Source: Solirubrobacter pauli (lineage in GTDB: Bacteria > Actinomycetota > Thermoleophilia > Solirubrobacterales > Solirubrobacteraceae). From it: 64,000 nt of DNA. Positions 41,455 through 48,617 of the stretch are shown piece by piece; positions within the stretch are counted from its first letter, which is position 1, and the number at the start of each line of letters is the position of its first letter. Below the pieces are notes generated by a model. The model saw nothing but the letters and a program-made list of their open reading frames with translations. It was not told where the DNA came from and searched no databases. The DNA lies in NCBI RefSeq assembly GCF_003633755.1, contig NZ_RBIL01000001.1:3643426-3707425 (forward strand), given 5' to 3'. Position numbers and translations under genes: made by a program.

Positions 41455-42128
41455 ACGGCGATCGCGAGTCCGGCGTCCCGCGCACTCCGGAGGAGCTGGG
41501 CGCCGAGGCCGTCGCGTGCGTCGCCGCCGGCGCGGTCTCGATCCACGCGCACCCGCGTGACCCCGACGGCCATGAGACCCTCGAGGCCGATCACATCCTC
41601 GCCGCCGTCCGCGCGCTCCGCCCGTGCGGCGTCGAGCTCTCCCTCTCGACGGGGCTGTGGATCACCAGCGGTGACGTGGACGCGCGGCTCCGCGCCGTCT
41701 CCGGCTGGACCGAGCGGCCGGACCTCGTGTCGCTGAACCTCAGCGAAGAGGGCTGGCGCGAGCTGGCCGACGTGCTGATCGGCCACGGCATCGGCATCGA
41801 GGCCGGCGTCTGGACCGCCGCCGACGCCGAGCACCTGCTCTCCACCGGCGTCCAGGTGCGGCGCGTGCTGGTCGAGCCCCGCTCCGAGAACGCCGACGAG
41901 GCGATCGCGGTCGCCGACGAGATCGACGCGGTCCTGGACGCCGCCGGCTCCACCGTCCCGCGCCTGCACCACGGCGTCGGCCCGGCCACCTGGGCCGTGA
42001 TGGACGCCGCCGTCCCTCGCGGCCACGACATCCGCATCGGCCTCGAAGACGTCACGACCCTCCCCGACGGACGGCCCGCGCCCGACAACGCGGCGCTCGT
42101 CGTCGAAGCGGTCCTGCGCTACGGCTGA
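41433..42128 (+). CDS. BKACE-family (DUF849) protein, short form
   Basis: A 231-aa TIM-barrel protein of the beta-keto acid cleavage enzyme family, which condenses a beta-keto acid with acetyl-CoA to yield a new CoA ester and acetoacetate. The first metal motif SIHAHPRD and the C-terminal IGLEDV are present, as is VPRLHHGVGPATWAV. It is about 50 residues shorter than the full-length relative at 57932-58786, so parts of the CoA site may be missing. It starts inside the end of the membrane-protein gene and overlaps the convergent small gene by 10 nt. Confidence 0.8.
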   Translation: MVLQACLNGDRESGVPRTPEELGAEAVACVAAGAVSIHAHPRDPDGHETLEADHILAAVRALRPCGVELSLSTGLWITSGDVDARLRAVSGWTERPDLVSLNLSEEGWRELADVLIGHGIGIEAGVWTAADAEHLLSTGVQVRRVLVEPRSENADEAIAVADEIDAVLDAAGSTVPRLHHGVGPATWAVMDAAVPRGHDIRIGLEDVTTLPDGRPAPDNAALVVEAVLRYG

Positions 42129-42322
42129 CCCGGCCGCCGCCCGCCGATCGTGCGGACCCGGTGGTACCGGTCGTGCAGGAAGATCCGGCTGCCCTGCCCC
42201 TGCGTCGCGGCCTGCCGGCGCGCCGCCTGCTCGGCCTCGCTGAGGGTTGCGAACCACGCGGGCCCGAGGACCCAACCCCCGGTGCTGGCGTGGGGGTGGA
42301 CGTGGAGCTCTTGAACGGCCAT
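42119..42322 (-). CDS. Small DUF2188-like protein (67 aa)
   Basis: A short protein with the pattern ELHVHPHASTGGWVLGPAWFATLSEAEQAARRQAATQG then SRIFLHDRYHRVRTIGG, cited in pieces: HVHPHASTGGW, EAEQAARRQAA, IFLHDRYHRVR. Small beta-alpha-beta proteins of this kind (DUF2188-like) carry a W after an exposed turn and a helix of alternating Ala/Arg. ATG 42322 is used; ATG 42331 adds three residues. It overlaps the convergent BKACE gene by 10 nt. Function unknown. Confidence 0.6.
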   Translation of the reverse strand: MAVQELHVHPHASTGGWVLGPAWFATLSEAEQAARRQAATQGQGSRIFLHDRYHRVRTIGGRRPGQP

Positions 42323-42331
42323 GCGCGCCAT

Positions 42332-42404
42332 TCAAGCCCGGGCGCGGCGGGTTTACGTTGGCCGCGCGGCCGAGATTCGCGGGCGCGGGGTGGACCGGGT
42401 GGCT
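42332..42404. other. Gene-free flank of the repeat element
   Basis: GC-rich sequence between the DUF2188-like start and the inverted-repeat element. I see no gene or clear promoter in it. With 42405-42725 it makes about 390 nt without a gene. Confidence 0.5.
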
Positions 42405-42713
42405 AGAGGGGGCGCGCGGGTGTTGGTTGGGCGCCGTTGCGAACTCGAAGCGAACGGCGAACACCAGCACCGATAGGGGTGGGGTGCCACCCGCGTGGAG
42501 CGCAGCGCAAGGGGTGCCGTCGGAACCTTGCGCCAGGGGCAAGTTTGCGACGGCACCTCCGTCCTTCAGCGGGGGTGCGGTCGGAAACCGTCGGTATGCG
42601 CACGTTTGCGACCTCACCCCTGCCGCGCGGCAGGCTCACCACCCCATCGGTGGCGGTGTTTGCCGTTCGTTCCGAATTCGCAACGGCGCCCAGCCCAAAA
42701 CCGCGCGCCCTCT
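42405..42713. repeat. MITE-like composite inverted-repeat element
   Basis: The left arm 42405-42482 and the reverse complement of 42639-42713 align over about 78 columns with about 65 identities, including uninterrupted TGGGCGCCGTTGCGAA and CGAACGGC blocks. Between them lie two tandem 47-nt hairpin units, 42511-42557 and 42572-42618, period 61. The stem of the first is GGTGCCGTCG with CGACGGCACC; the second is GGGGTGCGGTCG with CGACCTCACCCC (one mismatch). No transposase frame is present. It looks like a non-autonomous mobile or structured repeat. Confidence 0.78.
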
Positions 42714-42725
42714 CCAACCGCGCCG

Positions 42726-43931
42726 CTACGCGGCCAGCTGCGCCGCGGCGACCGGCACGCCGAAGCCCGGCCGGAACCCGGCCCGCAGAGCGGCTCGTCC
42801 CATCACCGTCGCCGCCTCGCGCAACTCCTCGCGAGTGTGCGAGGCCATCACCGACAAGCGCACCCGCGCCGTGCCGTCCGGCACGGCCGGCGGGCGGACG
42901 GCCTCGGCGAAGACGCCCAGCTCAAGGGCGTAGTCGACCATCCGCGCGGCGCGCTCGGCGTCGCCGACCACGAGCGGGACCACGTGGGCCGCGGCGCCGG
43001 AGACGTCGAAGCCCTCGCGGGCCAGGGCGTCGCGGAGGGTCTCGGCGTTGGCGCGGAGCTTCGCCACCCGGCGCGGTTGCTCTTCGAGGAGGTCCAGTGC
43101 CGCCATGGCGGCCGCCGCGGCGACCGGGGGCAGCGCTGTCGAGTGGAGCAACGTGCGCGCCGAGTGGACGAGGAAGCGGGCGGTGACGTGGTCGCAGGCC
43201 ACGAAGCCGCCGTAGGAGCCGAGGGCCTTGCCGAGCGTGCCGGTGATCACGTCGACGTCACCCACGAGCCCGGCCTCGGCGACCGCGCCCCGGCCGTCCT
43301 CGCCCAGCGCGCCGAGGGCGTGGGCCTCGTCGACGAGGACGCGGACGTCGTAGCGGCGAGCGAGGGCGACGATCTCGTGGAGCGGGGCGACGTCGCCGTC
43401 CATGCCGAACATGCCGTCGGTGGCGATCAGGGTCGCGCGGCCGTCGCACTGGCGCAGCGTCCAGGCGAGGTGGTCGGCGTCGGCGTGGCGGTAGGGCATC
43501 ACCTCGGCGCCGGATAGGCGGCAGCCGTCGACGATCGAGGAGTGGGCGAGCTCGTCGTGCAGGACGACCTCACCGCGGCGGGCGAGCGCCGGGATGACGC
43601 CCAGGTTCGCCATCGCCCCCGAGCCGAAGAGCAAGGAGGTGCGCTGGCCGGTGAAGGTGGCGAGCCGCTCCTCGAGGCGCTTGTGCAGGGTCATGGTGCC
43701 GCACGAGACGCGGGCCGCGCCCGCGCCGACGCCCCAGCGCATCGCCGCGTCCGCGGCTGCCTGGCGGACCTTGGGGTGGTCGGCCAACCCGAGCGCGTTG
43801 CCCGAGCACAGCAACAGCACCGGCCGCCCGTCGAGCACCACGCGCGGCCCCTGCGGGCCGGAGACCATCCGCATGCGCTGGTGCAGGCCGAGCTGGTTGA
43901 GCTCGTCCAGGCGGTCCTCGAGATCCAGCAT
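42726..43931 (-). CDS. 8-amino-7-oxononanoate synthase / glycine C-acetyltransferase family
   Basis: A 401-aa alpha-oxoamine synthase that condenses an acyl-CoA with an amino acid using PLP. Seen: LLCSGNALGLADHP, VGAGAARVSCGTMTLHKRLE, LFGSGAMANLGVIPAL, DEAHALGALGEDGRG, and the Schiff-base motif TGTLGKALGSYGGF. Either BioF (biotin synthesis from pimeloyl thioester and alanine) or KBL is possible. The neighbouring biotin-carrier gene makes BioF attractive, but bioA, bioB and bioD are absent. ATG 43931 has a GAGG ribosome-binding site 7-8 nt upstream. Confidence 0.85.
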   Translation of the reverse strand: MLDLEDRLDELNQLGLHQRMRMVSGPQGPRVVLDGRPVLLLCSGNALGLADHPKVRQAAADAAMRWGVGAGAARVSCGTMTLHKRLEERLATFTGQRTSLLFGSGAMANLGVIPALARRGEVVLHDELAHSSIVDGCRLSGAEVMPYRHADADHLAWTLRQCDGRATLIATDGMFGMDGDVAPLHEIVALARRYDVRVLVDEAHALGALGEDGRGAVAEAGLVGDVDVITGTLGKALGSYGGFVACDHVTARFLVHSARTLLHSTALPPVAAAAAMAALDLLEEQPRRVAKLRANAETLRDALAREGFDVSGAAAHVVPLVVGDAERAARMVDYALELGVFAEAVRPPAVPDGTARVRLSVMASHTREELREAATVMGRAALRAGFRPGFGVPVAAAQLAA

Positions 43932-43986
43932 CCACGATCCTCAGTTGAGTGACGTTGCGCGGAAGCTACGGGGCGGCTCGGACGAC

Positions 43987-44739
43987 TTATCGAGCCGACC
44001 AGCGCGGTGCGCGTTTCTCTACAAAAGCGCGTACGCCCTCGGCGAAGTCGTCGGAGGCGAACGCGGCGTTCCGCAGCGCCTCCAGCTCGGCGTCGAGCGC
44101 GGGGTCGAGCGGCGGGACCAAGGCTTGGAGCACGCGCTTGTTGCCGCGTTGAGCCAACGGCGCCAGCTCCGCGATCGAGCGCGCCAACTCGACCGAGCGG
44201 GCCTCGACAGCGTCAGTCACCTCGTTCACCAGCCCCCAGGCCAGGGCCTCATCCGCGCCGACAGGACGTGCCGTGAAGAACAGCTCGCGCGTCCTGGCGC
44301 TGCCGATCGCGTCGACGAAGCGCCGCAGGCCCGTGTGCGAGTAGACGACGCCGAGCCGCGCCGGCGGCATCCCGAGCTTCGCGGCCGGCGCGCACACGCG
44401 CAGATCACAGGCGAGCGCCAGCTCGAGCCCGCCACCGAACGCGTGGCCACCCATCGCCGCGACCACCGGCATCGCCAGCGCGTCGACGGCCGCCATCGCG
44501 GCTTCGAACGGGTGGATCAAGACGTCGGCAAGCCGCTCCGGCGTGAGGTTGCCGATGTCGTACCCCGCCGAGAACGCGCCGCCCGCACCGGTCAACACGA
44601 CGCAGCGCGCGTCCAGCCCGGGCAGCTCGCGCGCCAGCCCTTCGAGGATGTCCGCGTCCAGCGCGTTGCGCTTGGCCGCGTTGTCGATGGTGACCCGCGC
44701 GACGCCGTCGACCGGCCAGTCGACGGCGACCGAGCCCAT
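43987..44739 (-). CDS. Enoyl-CoA hydratase/isomerase
   Basis: A 250-aa crotonase-fold enzyme. RNALDADILEGL marks the CoA-binding start. The oxyanion-hole segments are AFSAGYDIGNL and MGGHAFGGGLELALACDLR, followed by the catalytic region PPARLGVVYSHTGLRRFVDAIG. One of the two glutamates of true hydratases is not obvious at the second position (GVVYSH), so hydratase or isomerase activity is open. ATG 44739 directly abuts the stop of the upstream biotin-carrier gene, so both belong to one transcript. Confidence 0.87.
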   Translation of the reverse strand: MGSVAVDWPVDGVARVTIDNAAKRNALDADILEGLARELPGLDARCVVLTGAGGAFSAGYDIGNLTPERLADVLIHPFEAAMAAVDALAMPVVAAMGGHAFGGGLELALACDLRVCAPAAKLGMPPARLGVVYSHTGLRRFVDAIGSARTRELFFTARPVGADEALAWGLVNEVTDAVEARSVELARSIAELAPLAQRGNKRVLQALVPPLDPALDAELEALRNAAFASDDFAEGVRAFVEKRAPRWSAR

Positions 44740-44952
44740 CTAGGTGAGCTCCACCAGCGGGTCGCCCTCCTGCACGGCCTGCCCCTCCTCGACCAGGATC
44801 CGCGCCACGACGCCCGGATCCTCGGCCTCGACGGGCATCTCCATCTTCATCGACTCGAGGATCGCGACCACGTCGCCCTCGTCCACGGAGTCGCCGACGG
44901 CGACCTCGATCTTCCACACCGTGCCGGTGATGTGCGCTTCGATCTGCGTCAC
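44740..44952 (-). CDS. Stand-alone biotin carboxyl carrier-type protein
   Basis: A 70-aa biotin/lipoyl-attachment domain. The ESMKMEM motif gives the modified lysine as K36, and the symmetric fold is seen in GTVWKIEVAVGDSVDEGDVV and GVVARILVEEGQAVQEGDP. The MKM context indicates biotin. As a single domain it would shuttle CO2 between a carboxylase and a carboxyltransferase such as the 55212-56735 product, which is inference. GTG 44952 lies 7 nt after minus-strand TATCGT (44965-44960). Confidence 0.9.
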   Translation of the reverse strand: MTQIEAHITGTVWKIEVAVGDSVDEGDVVAILESMKMEMPVEAEDPGVVARILVEEGQAVQEGDPLVELT

Positions 44953-44959
44953 AGGCCGC

Positions 44960-44965
44960 ACGATA
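44960..44965 (-). promoter_or_regulatory. -10 box TATCGT of the biotin-carrier gene
   Basis: Minus-strand TATCGT lies 7 nt before GTG 44952 with no ribosome-binding site. Confidence 0.55.
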
Positions 44966-45105
44966 TAGACACCGTGTCGATCGTGATCGCGGCGATTACG
45001 TACGCGCGGTCGATTGGGAGATACGGCGCCTCCCGCCACTATTCATCTCGCTGCTCGTCGCGATCTCTCCTCCCGCGGCGACCGGCGAACCGGCGAAGGA
45101 AGTGG

Positions 45106-45136
45106 TGGGTGGGGATTCCTGGACGATCCCCACCCA
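45106..45136. repeat. Hairpin upstream of the acyltransferase promoter
   Basis: TGGGTGGGGAT (45106-45116) is the exact reverse complement of 45126-45136 with a 9-nt loop. It lies 15 nt before CATACT (45151-45156), so it covers the -35 zone of the acyltransferase gene or terminates upstream transcription. Confidence 0.55.
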
Positions 45137-45150
45137 TCACGACCGGCCGC

Positions 45151-45156
45151 CATACT
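45151..45156 (+). promoter_or_regulatory. -10 box CATACT of the acyltransferase gene
   Basis: CATACT lies 6 nt before ATG 45163, again too close for a ribosome-binding site. Confidence 0.55.
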
Positions 45157-45162
45157 CTGCGC

Positions 45163-45894
45163 ATGAGCCAGTCGGACCTCGTCGAGCTCAAGGAGCAGCA
45201 GTACAAGGACCCGCGGGCGAAAGCGGACTTCGACCGTTTCCACGAGCGCACGCGTACGCGCGAGCCCGACTTCATCTACGAGGTCGTCCGGATCCTGATG
45301 AGCCTGATCGGGTGGATCTTCTTCCGGGTCAGCAACACCCACCCGGAGCGCGTGCCCGCCGTCGGCCCCGTGATCCTCGCACCGAACCACTTCTCGTTCC
45401 TGGATCACTTCTTCCTGGGCGTGGCGCTGCGCCGCAAGGTCCACTTCATGGCCAAGTCGCAGCTCTTCAAGCCGCCGATGTCGTTCGTCTACACGCACGG
45501 CGGCGTCTTCCCGGTCCGCCGCGGCTTCGCCGACGAGGAGGCGTTCACCACCGCCACGACGGTCCTCGGTCGCGGTGACGTGATGGCCATGTACGCCGAG
45601 GGCGGCCGCTCGCGCACCGGCGAGCCGGCGAAGAAGGCCAAGCGCGGCATCGGCCGCCTCGCGCTCCTGTCCGGCGCGCCGATCGTCCCCGTGGCGATCA
45701 TCGGCTCCAGCCACGTGCGCAACTGGAAGCGCGGCCAGTTCCCGAAGGTCCGCGTCTACTACGGCGAGCCGTTCGCCTACGAACGCGTCGAGGCGCCGAC
45801 GCGCGACCAGGAGCAGGCCGCCGCCGACGCCATCTTCGCGGAGGTCCGCGCGCTCTACGACGCGGCGACCAGGACCGGCTCGGCGCCCTCCTGA
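45163..45894 (+). CDS. 1-acyl-sn-glycerol-3-phosphate acyltransferase-like (PlsC family)
   Basis: A 243-aa membrane-associated acyltransferase for phospholipid or glycolipid synthesis. The HxxxxD motif is NHFSFLDH, followed by FMAKSQLF, FPVRRG and the substrate-binding EGGRSRTG, all conserved in the PlsC family. A hydrophobic segment near residues 40-60 (VVRILMSLIGWIFFRV) would anchor it. A MarR/TetR-controlled pump converges on it, overlapping by 40 nt. Donor could be acyl-CoA or acyl-ACP. Confidence 0.9.
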   Translation: MSQSDLVELKEQQYKDPRAKADFDRFHERTRTREPDFIYEVVRILMSLIGWIFFRVSNTHPERVPAVGPVILAPNHFSFLDHFFLGVALRRKVHFMAKSQLFKPPMSFVYTHGGVFPVRRGFADEEAFTTATTVLGRGDVMAMYAEGGRSRTGEPAKKAKRGIGRLALLSGAPIVPVAIIGSSHVRNWKRGQFPKVRVYYGEPFAYERVEAPTRDQEQAAADAIFAEVRALYDAATRTGSAPS

Positions 45895-47270
45895 GTCGCC
45901 GCCGCCGGACGCGGCTTCCCCGGCACGAGCAGCGCCAGCAGCGCACCCACCGCCAGCACCGCCGCGCCGACCCACGCCGCGCTCGTCATGCCGTCGACGA
46001 ACGCCTGCGGGGAGGCGTAGGAGCCGCTGGACGCGAACACCGACGCGAGCACGGCCACGCCCAGCGCGCCGCCGACCTCGCGGATCGCGTTGGTCGCGCC
46101 GCTCGCCTGCCCGGCCTCCTGCGGCCGGACGGCGGCCAGCACCGCGTTGGCCGTCGGCGCGAACACGAGCGCCATGCCCGTGCCGGCGAGGATGAACGGC
46201 GGCACCAGCGAGGAGTAGGCCACGTCGGGCGTGGAGACCGACGCGATCCAGCCGATGGCGACCGCCTGCAGCGCGAGCCCGGCGAACATCAGCGGGCGCG
46301 AGCCGATCCGGTCGCTGAGGATGCCCGCGATCGGCGCGACGAGCATCGGCATCGCGGTCCACGGCAGCGTCCGCAGCCCGGCCTCGAGCGGCGAGAGGCC
46401 CTGCACGACCTGGAAGAACTGCGCGAGCAGGAAGATCGAGCCGAAGACGCCGAAGTACATCGCCAGCGACACGCCGTTGGAGGCGGCGAAGGCGCGCGAG
46501 CGGAAGAAGCGCATCGGCAGCATCGGGGCCGGCGCGCGCAGCTCCCACGCGACGAACGCGATCAGCCCGACCACGCCGGTGATGATCGAGCCGAGCACGG
46601 TGGCCGACGTCCAGCCGAGCGCCTCGGCGCGGACGATGCCGAACACCACGCCCAGCAGGCCGACGCCGGCGAGGCCGAGCCCCGGCAGGTCGAGCCGGTC
46701 GGCGGGGCCGAACGACTCGCTCAGGCGCGTGCGGGCGAGCGGCAGCAGCGCGAGGCCGATCGGCACGTTGATCCAGAAGATCCAGTGCCAGGAGATGCCG
46801 TCGACGACCGCGCCGCCGATCAACGGGCCGAGCGCGACGCCGAGGCCGGAGATGCCCGACCACAGGCCGATCACGAGACCGCGCTTGCCGGGCGGGAACG
46901 CCTCGGACAGCAGCGTGAGCGTGAGCGGGGTCACGATCGCGGCGCCGGCGCCCTGCAGCGCGCGGGCGGCGATCAACGCGCCGGTCGACGGCGCCAGCGC
47001 GGCGAGCGCTGAAGCGACGGTGAAGATGCCGAGGCCGACCAGGAACATCCGCCGGCGCCCGAAGCGGTCGCCGAGCGCGGCGCCCGTCATCAGCAGCACG
47101 GCGAAGGACAGCGTGTAGGCGTTGACCGTCCACTGCAGGTCCTCGAGGCCACCCCCGAGGTCCGTGCGGATCGACGGCAGCGCGGTCGTGACGACGAGGT
47201 TGTCGAGCACGACCATGAAGAGGGCGATCGAGACGATCGCGAAGGTCCAGCCAGAACGAGAACGCGACAT
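45855..47270 (-). CDS. MFS drug efflux transporter (DHA2/EmrB-QacA type)
   Basis: A 471-aa proton-driven efflux pump with about 14 hydrophobic helices. The DHA2 signatures are FMVVLDNLVVTTALPSI in helix 1, GDRFGRRRMFLVG in the 2-3 loop, and RALQGAGAAIVTPLTLTLL with SGISGLGVALGPLIGG for motif C. ATG 47270 lies directly next to a 24-bp palindrome (47271-47294) fitting a TetR operator. No TetR gene is adjacent, so control is probably from elsewhere. The last 40 nt overlap the acyltransferase gene. Confidence 0.92.
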   Translation of the reverse strand: MSRSRSGWTFAIVSIALFMVVLDNLVVTTALPSIRTDLGGGLEDLQWTVNAYTLSFAVLLMTGAALGDRFGRRRMFLVGLGIFTVASALAALAPSTGALIAARALQGAGAAIVTPLTLTLLSEAFPPGKRGLVIGLWSGISGLGVALGPLIGGAVVDGISWHWIFWINVPIGLALLPLARTRLSESFGPADRLDLPGLGLAGVGLLGVVFGIVRAEALGWTSATVLGSIITGVVGLIAFVAWELRAPAPMLPMRFFRSRAFAASNGVSLAMYFGVFGSIFLLAQFFQVVQGLSPLEAGLRTLPWTAMPMLVAPIAGILSDRIGSRPLMFAGLALQAVAIGWIASVSTPDVAYSSLVPPFILAGTGMALVFAPTANAVLAAVRPQEAGQASGATNAIREVGGALGVAVLASVFASSGSYASPQAFVDGMTSAAWVGAAVLAVGALLALLVPGKPRPAAATQEGAEPVLVAAS

Positions 47271-47341
47271 GGAAGTAAGTGTTCACTCACTTCCATGTCG
47301 GCGCAAGGGCGCGAACGCGCCAAGTTAGTGGTCGCTTACTT
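47271..47341. promoter_or_regulatory. Two TetR-type operator-like palindromes
   Basis: O1 AAGTAAGTGTTCACTCACTT (47273-47292, within a 24-bp palindrome) and O2 AAGTTAGTGGTCGCTTACTT (47322-47341) share the consensus AAGTNAGTG-NN-CRCTNACTT, centres 49 bp apart. O1 touches the MFS start codon. Spacing and sequence suit a TetR-family repressor of the pump. Confidence 0.7.
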
Positions 47342-47364
47342 AAACGACCTGGACGTTCAAGTGG
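47336..47364. repeat. Imperfect 29-bp palindrome upstream of the MFS gene
   Basis: Centred on T47350, the sequence ACTTAAACGACC-T-GGACGTTCAAGT pairs at 10 of 12 arm positions. It shares TAAACGWCC-W-GGACGTTCAAGT with the element at 62449-62477, including 12 identical right-arm bases. It overlaps O2 and contains the cupin gene's TGA stop. Confidence 0.6.
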
Positions 47365-47740
47365 GCTGGTCGGCCCAGGGGACCTCGACGGAGTCCTCGG
47401 TCGGCGAGTCGCGCGCGACGACGTACTCGGCCGGCTCGGTGGCCGACGTGTTCGTGACCGTGTGGGTCTCGCGCGGCGGCACGTAGAGCATGTCGCCGGC
47501 CTCGACGAGGAGCGACTCCTGCAGCTGGTCGCCGAACCGGATCTCGACCGACCCGGAGAGCATGTAGAGCGCGCTCTCGCAGTTGTCGTGGTAGTGCGGG
47601 CGGCCCTGCGCGCCGGCGGGCACGCGGAAGATGCCCATGTACAGGTTGTGCGCGCCCGTGGTGGCCTGCGAGATCTCCGCGCCGCCGACGACGCCGCGCG
47701 GGACGTCGCGCTCCTCGCCCGAGGGCTTGACCAGCTTCAT
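47357..47740 (-). CDS. Cupin-domain protein
   Basis: A 127-aa single-domain cupin with well-kept metal motifs: GRPHYHDNCESALYMLSGSVE (cited as PHYHDNCESALYMLSG) supplies two His and a Glu, and VPPRETHTVTNTS the third His. ATG 47740 overlaps the SDR stop (ATGA), so it is co-translated with the dehydrogenase. It may act on the same substrate or bind a product. The reaction is unknown. The end reaches the imperfect palindrome upstream of the MFS gene. Confidence 0.85.
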   Translation of the reverse strand: MKLVKPSGEERDVPRGVVGGAEISQATTGAHNLYMGIFRVPAGAQGRPHYHDNCESALYMLSGSVEIRFGDQLQESLLVEAGDMLYVPPRETHTVTNTSATEPAEYVVARDSPTEDSVEVPWADQPT

Positions 47741-48564
47741 GACGTCATCCCCGTGAACTGGCCGCCGGTGAGGTTGAGCACCTGGCCGTGGACGAAGTTC
47801 GACCACGGCGAGCAGAGGAAGAACACGCCGCCGGCGGCCTCCTCCGGCGTGCCCGGGCGGCCGATCGGGATCAGGGCCGGCGCCATCGAGCGCATCTGCT
47901 CGGGGATGCCGAGCTGCACCGTCTGGCCGTCGATCTCCATCGTGTTCTCGGAGTCCTTGGACGCCGTCAGGCGCGTCTCGATCCAGCCGAACGCGACCGC
48001 GTTGACGTTGATCTTGAACTGGCCCCACTCCTTGGCCAGCGTCTTCGTCAGGCCGACCACCGCCGACTTGCCCGCCGAGTAGTTCGCCTGGCCGGCGTTG
48101 CCCATCGTGCCGCTGATCGAGGACACGTTGACGATCTTGCGGAACACCTCGACGCCCTGCTCGCGCTCGGCCTTGGCGGGCTCGCGCAGATGCGGCGCCG
48201 CGGCGCGGATGACGCGGAACGGGACGATCGTGTGGATGTCGAGCATGCGCTGGAACGCGTCGTCGGACATCTTGTGGATCGGCGCGTCGATCGTGTAGCC
48301 GGCGTTATTGACGATGATGTCGATCTTGTCGAAGGCGTCGATCGCCGTCTTGACCAGCTCGTCGGCGGCGCCGTCCTTGGTCAGGTCACCGCCGTAGACC
48401 GCCGTCTCGCCCTCGATCTCCGACGCCGCCTGCTCGGCGAGGTCGGTGTCGAGGTCGTTGATGATCAGCTTGGCGCCGTGCTCGGAGAGCAGCTCGGCCG
48501 TCGCCCGGCCGATGCCGCGCGCCGACCCGGTCACGATCGCCACTTTGTCGTCCAGGACTCCCAT
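47737..48564 (-). CDS. Short-chain dehydrogenase/reductase (FabG-like)
   Basis: A 275-aa NAD(P)-dependent oxidoreductase. The cofactor motif is VTGSARGIGRA, then NNAGYT, the catalytic Ser in NVSSISG, and YSAGK with Tyr and Lys, followed by INVNAVAFGWIETRL. The acidic residue in INDLDTD after strand 2 suggests NAD preference. It resembles SDRs acting on 3-hydroxyacyl-CoA. ATG 48564 lies 8 nt after minus-strand TATCGT (48578-48573). Its stop overlaps the cupin gene. Confidence 0.9.
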   Translation of the reverse strand: MGVLDDKVAIVTGSARGIGRATAELLSEHGAKLIINDLDTDLAEQAASEIEGETAVYGGDLTKDGAADELVKTAIDAFDKIDIIVNNAGYTIDAPIHKMSDDAFQRMLDIHTIVPFRVIRAAAPHLREPAKAEREQGVEVFRKIVNVSSISGTMGNAGQANYSAGKSAVVGLTKTLAKEWGQFKINVNAVAFGWIETRLTASKDSENTMEIDGQTVQLGIPEQMRSMAPALIPIGRPGTPEEAAGGVFFLCSPWSNFVHGQVLNLTGGQFTGMTS

Positions 48565-48572
48565 GGACCCGG

Positions 48573-48578
48573 ACGATA
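48573..48578 (-). promoter_or_regulatory. -10 box TATCGT of the SDR gene
   Basis: Minus-strand TATCGT is 8 nt before ATG 48564, immediately after the terminator hairpin of the upstream peptidase gene. Confidence 0.55.
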
Positions 48579-48580
48579 AC

Positions 48581-48607
48581 GGGGGTCCGCGAATTACGCG
48601 GACCCCC
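48581..48607 (-). terminator. Terminator of the M14 carboxypeptidase gene
   Basis: GGGGGTCCGCG (48581-48591) pairs perfectly with CGCGGACCCCC (48597-48607) around loop AATTA. It lies 10 nt past the peptidase stop (minus strand) and just before the SDR promoter, so it insulates the two. A U tract is missing (GTTATCG follows). Confidence 0.8.
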
Positions 48608-48617
48608 GACTATCGGA

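Noticed and set aside
47295-47486. A 63-codon plus-strand frame beginning MSAQGRERAK, like a TetR N-terminus
   Set aside because: Only about ten residues look TetR-like and the rest is antisense to the cupin gene. A tetR remnant is possible but cannot be supported.
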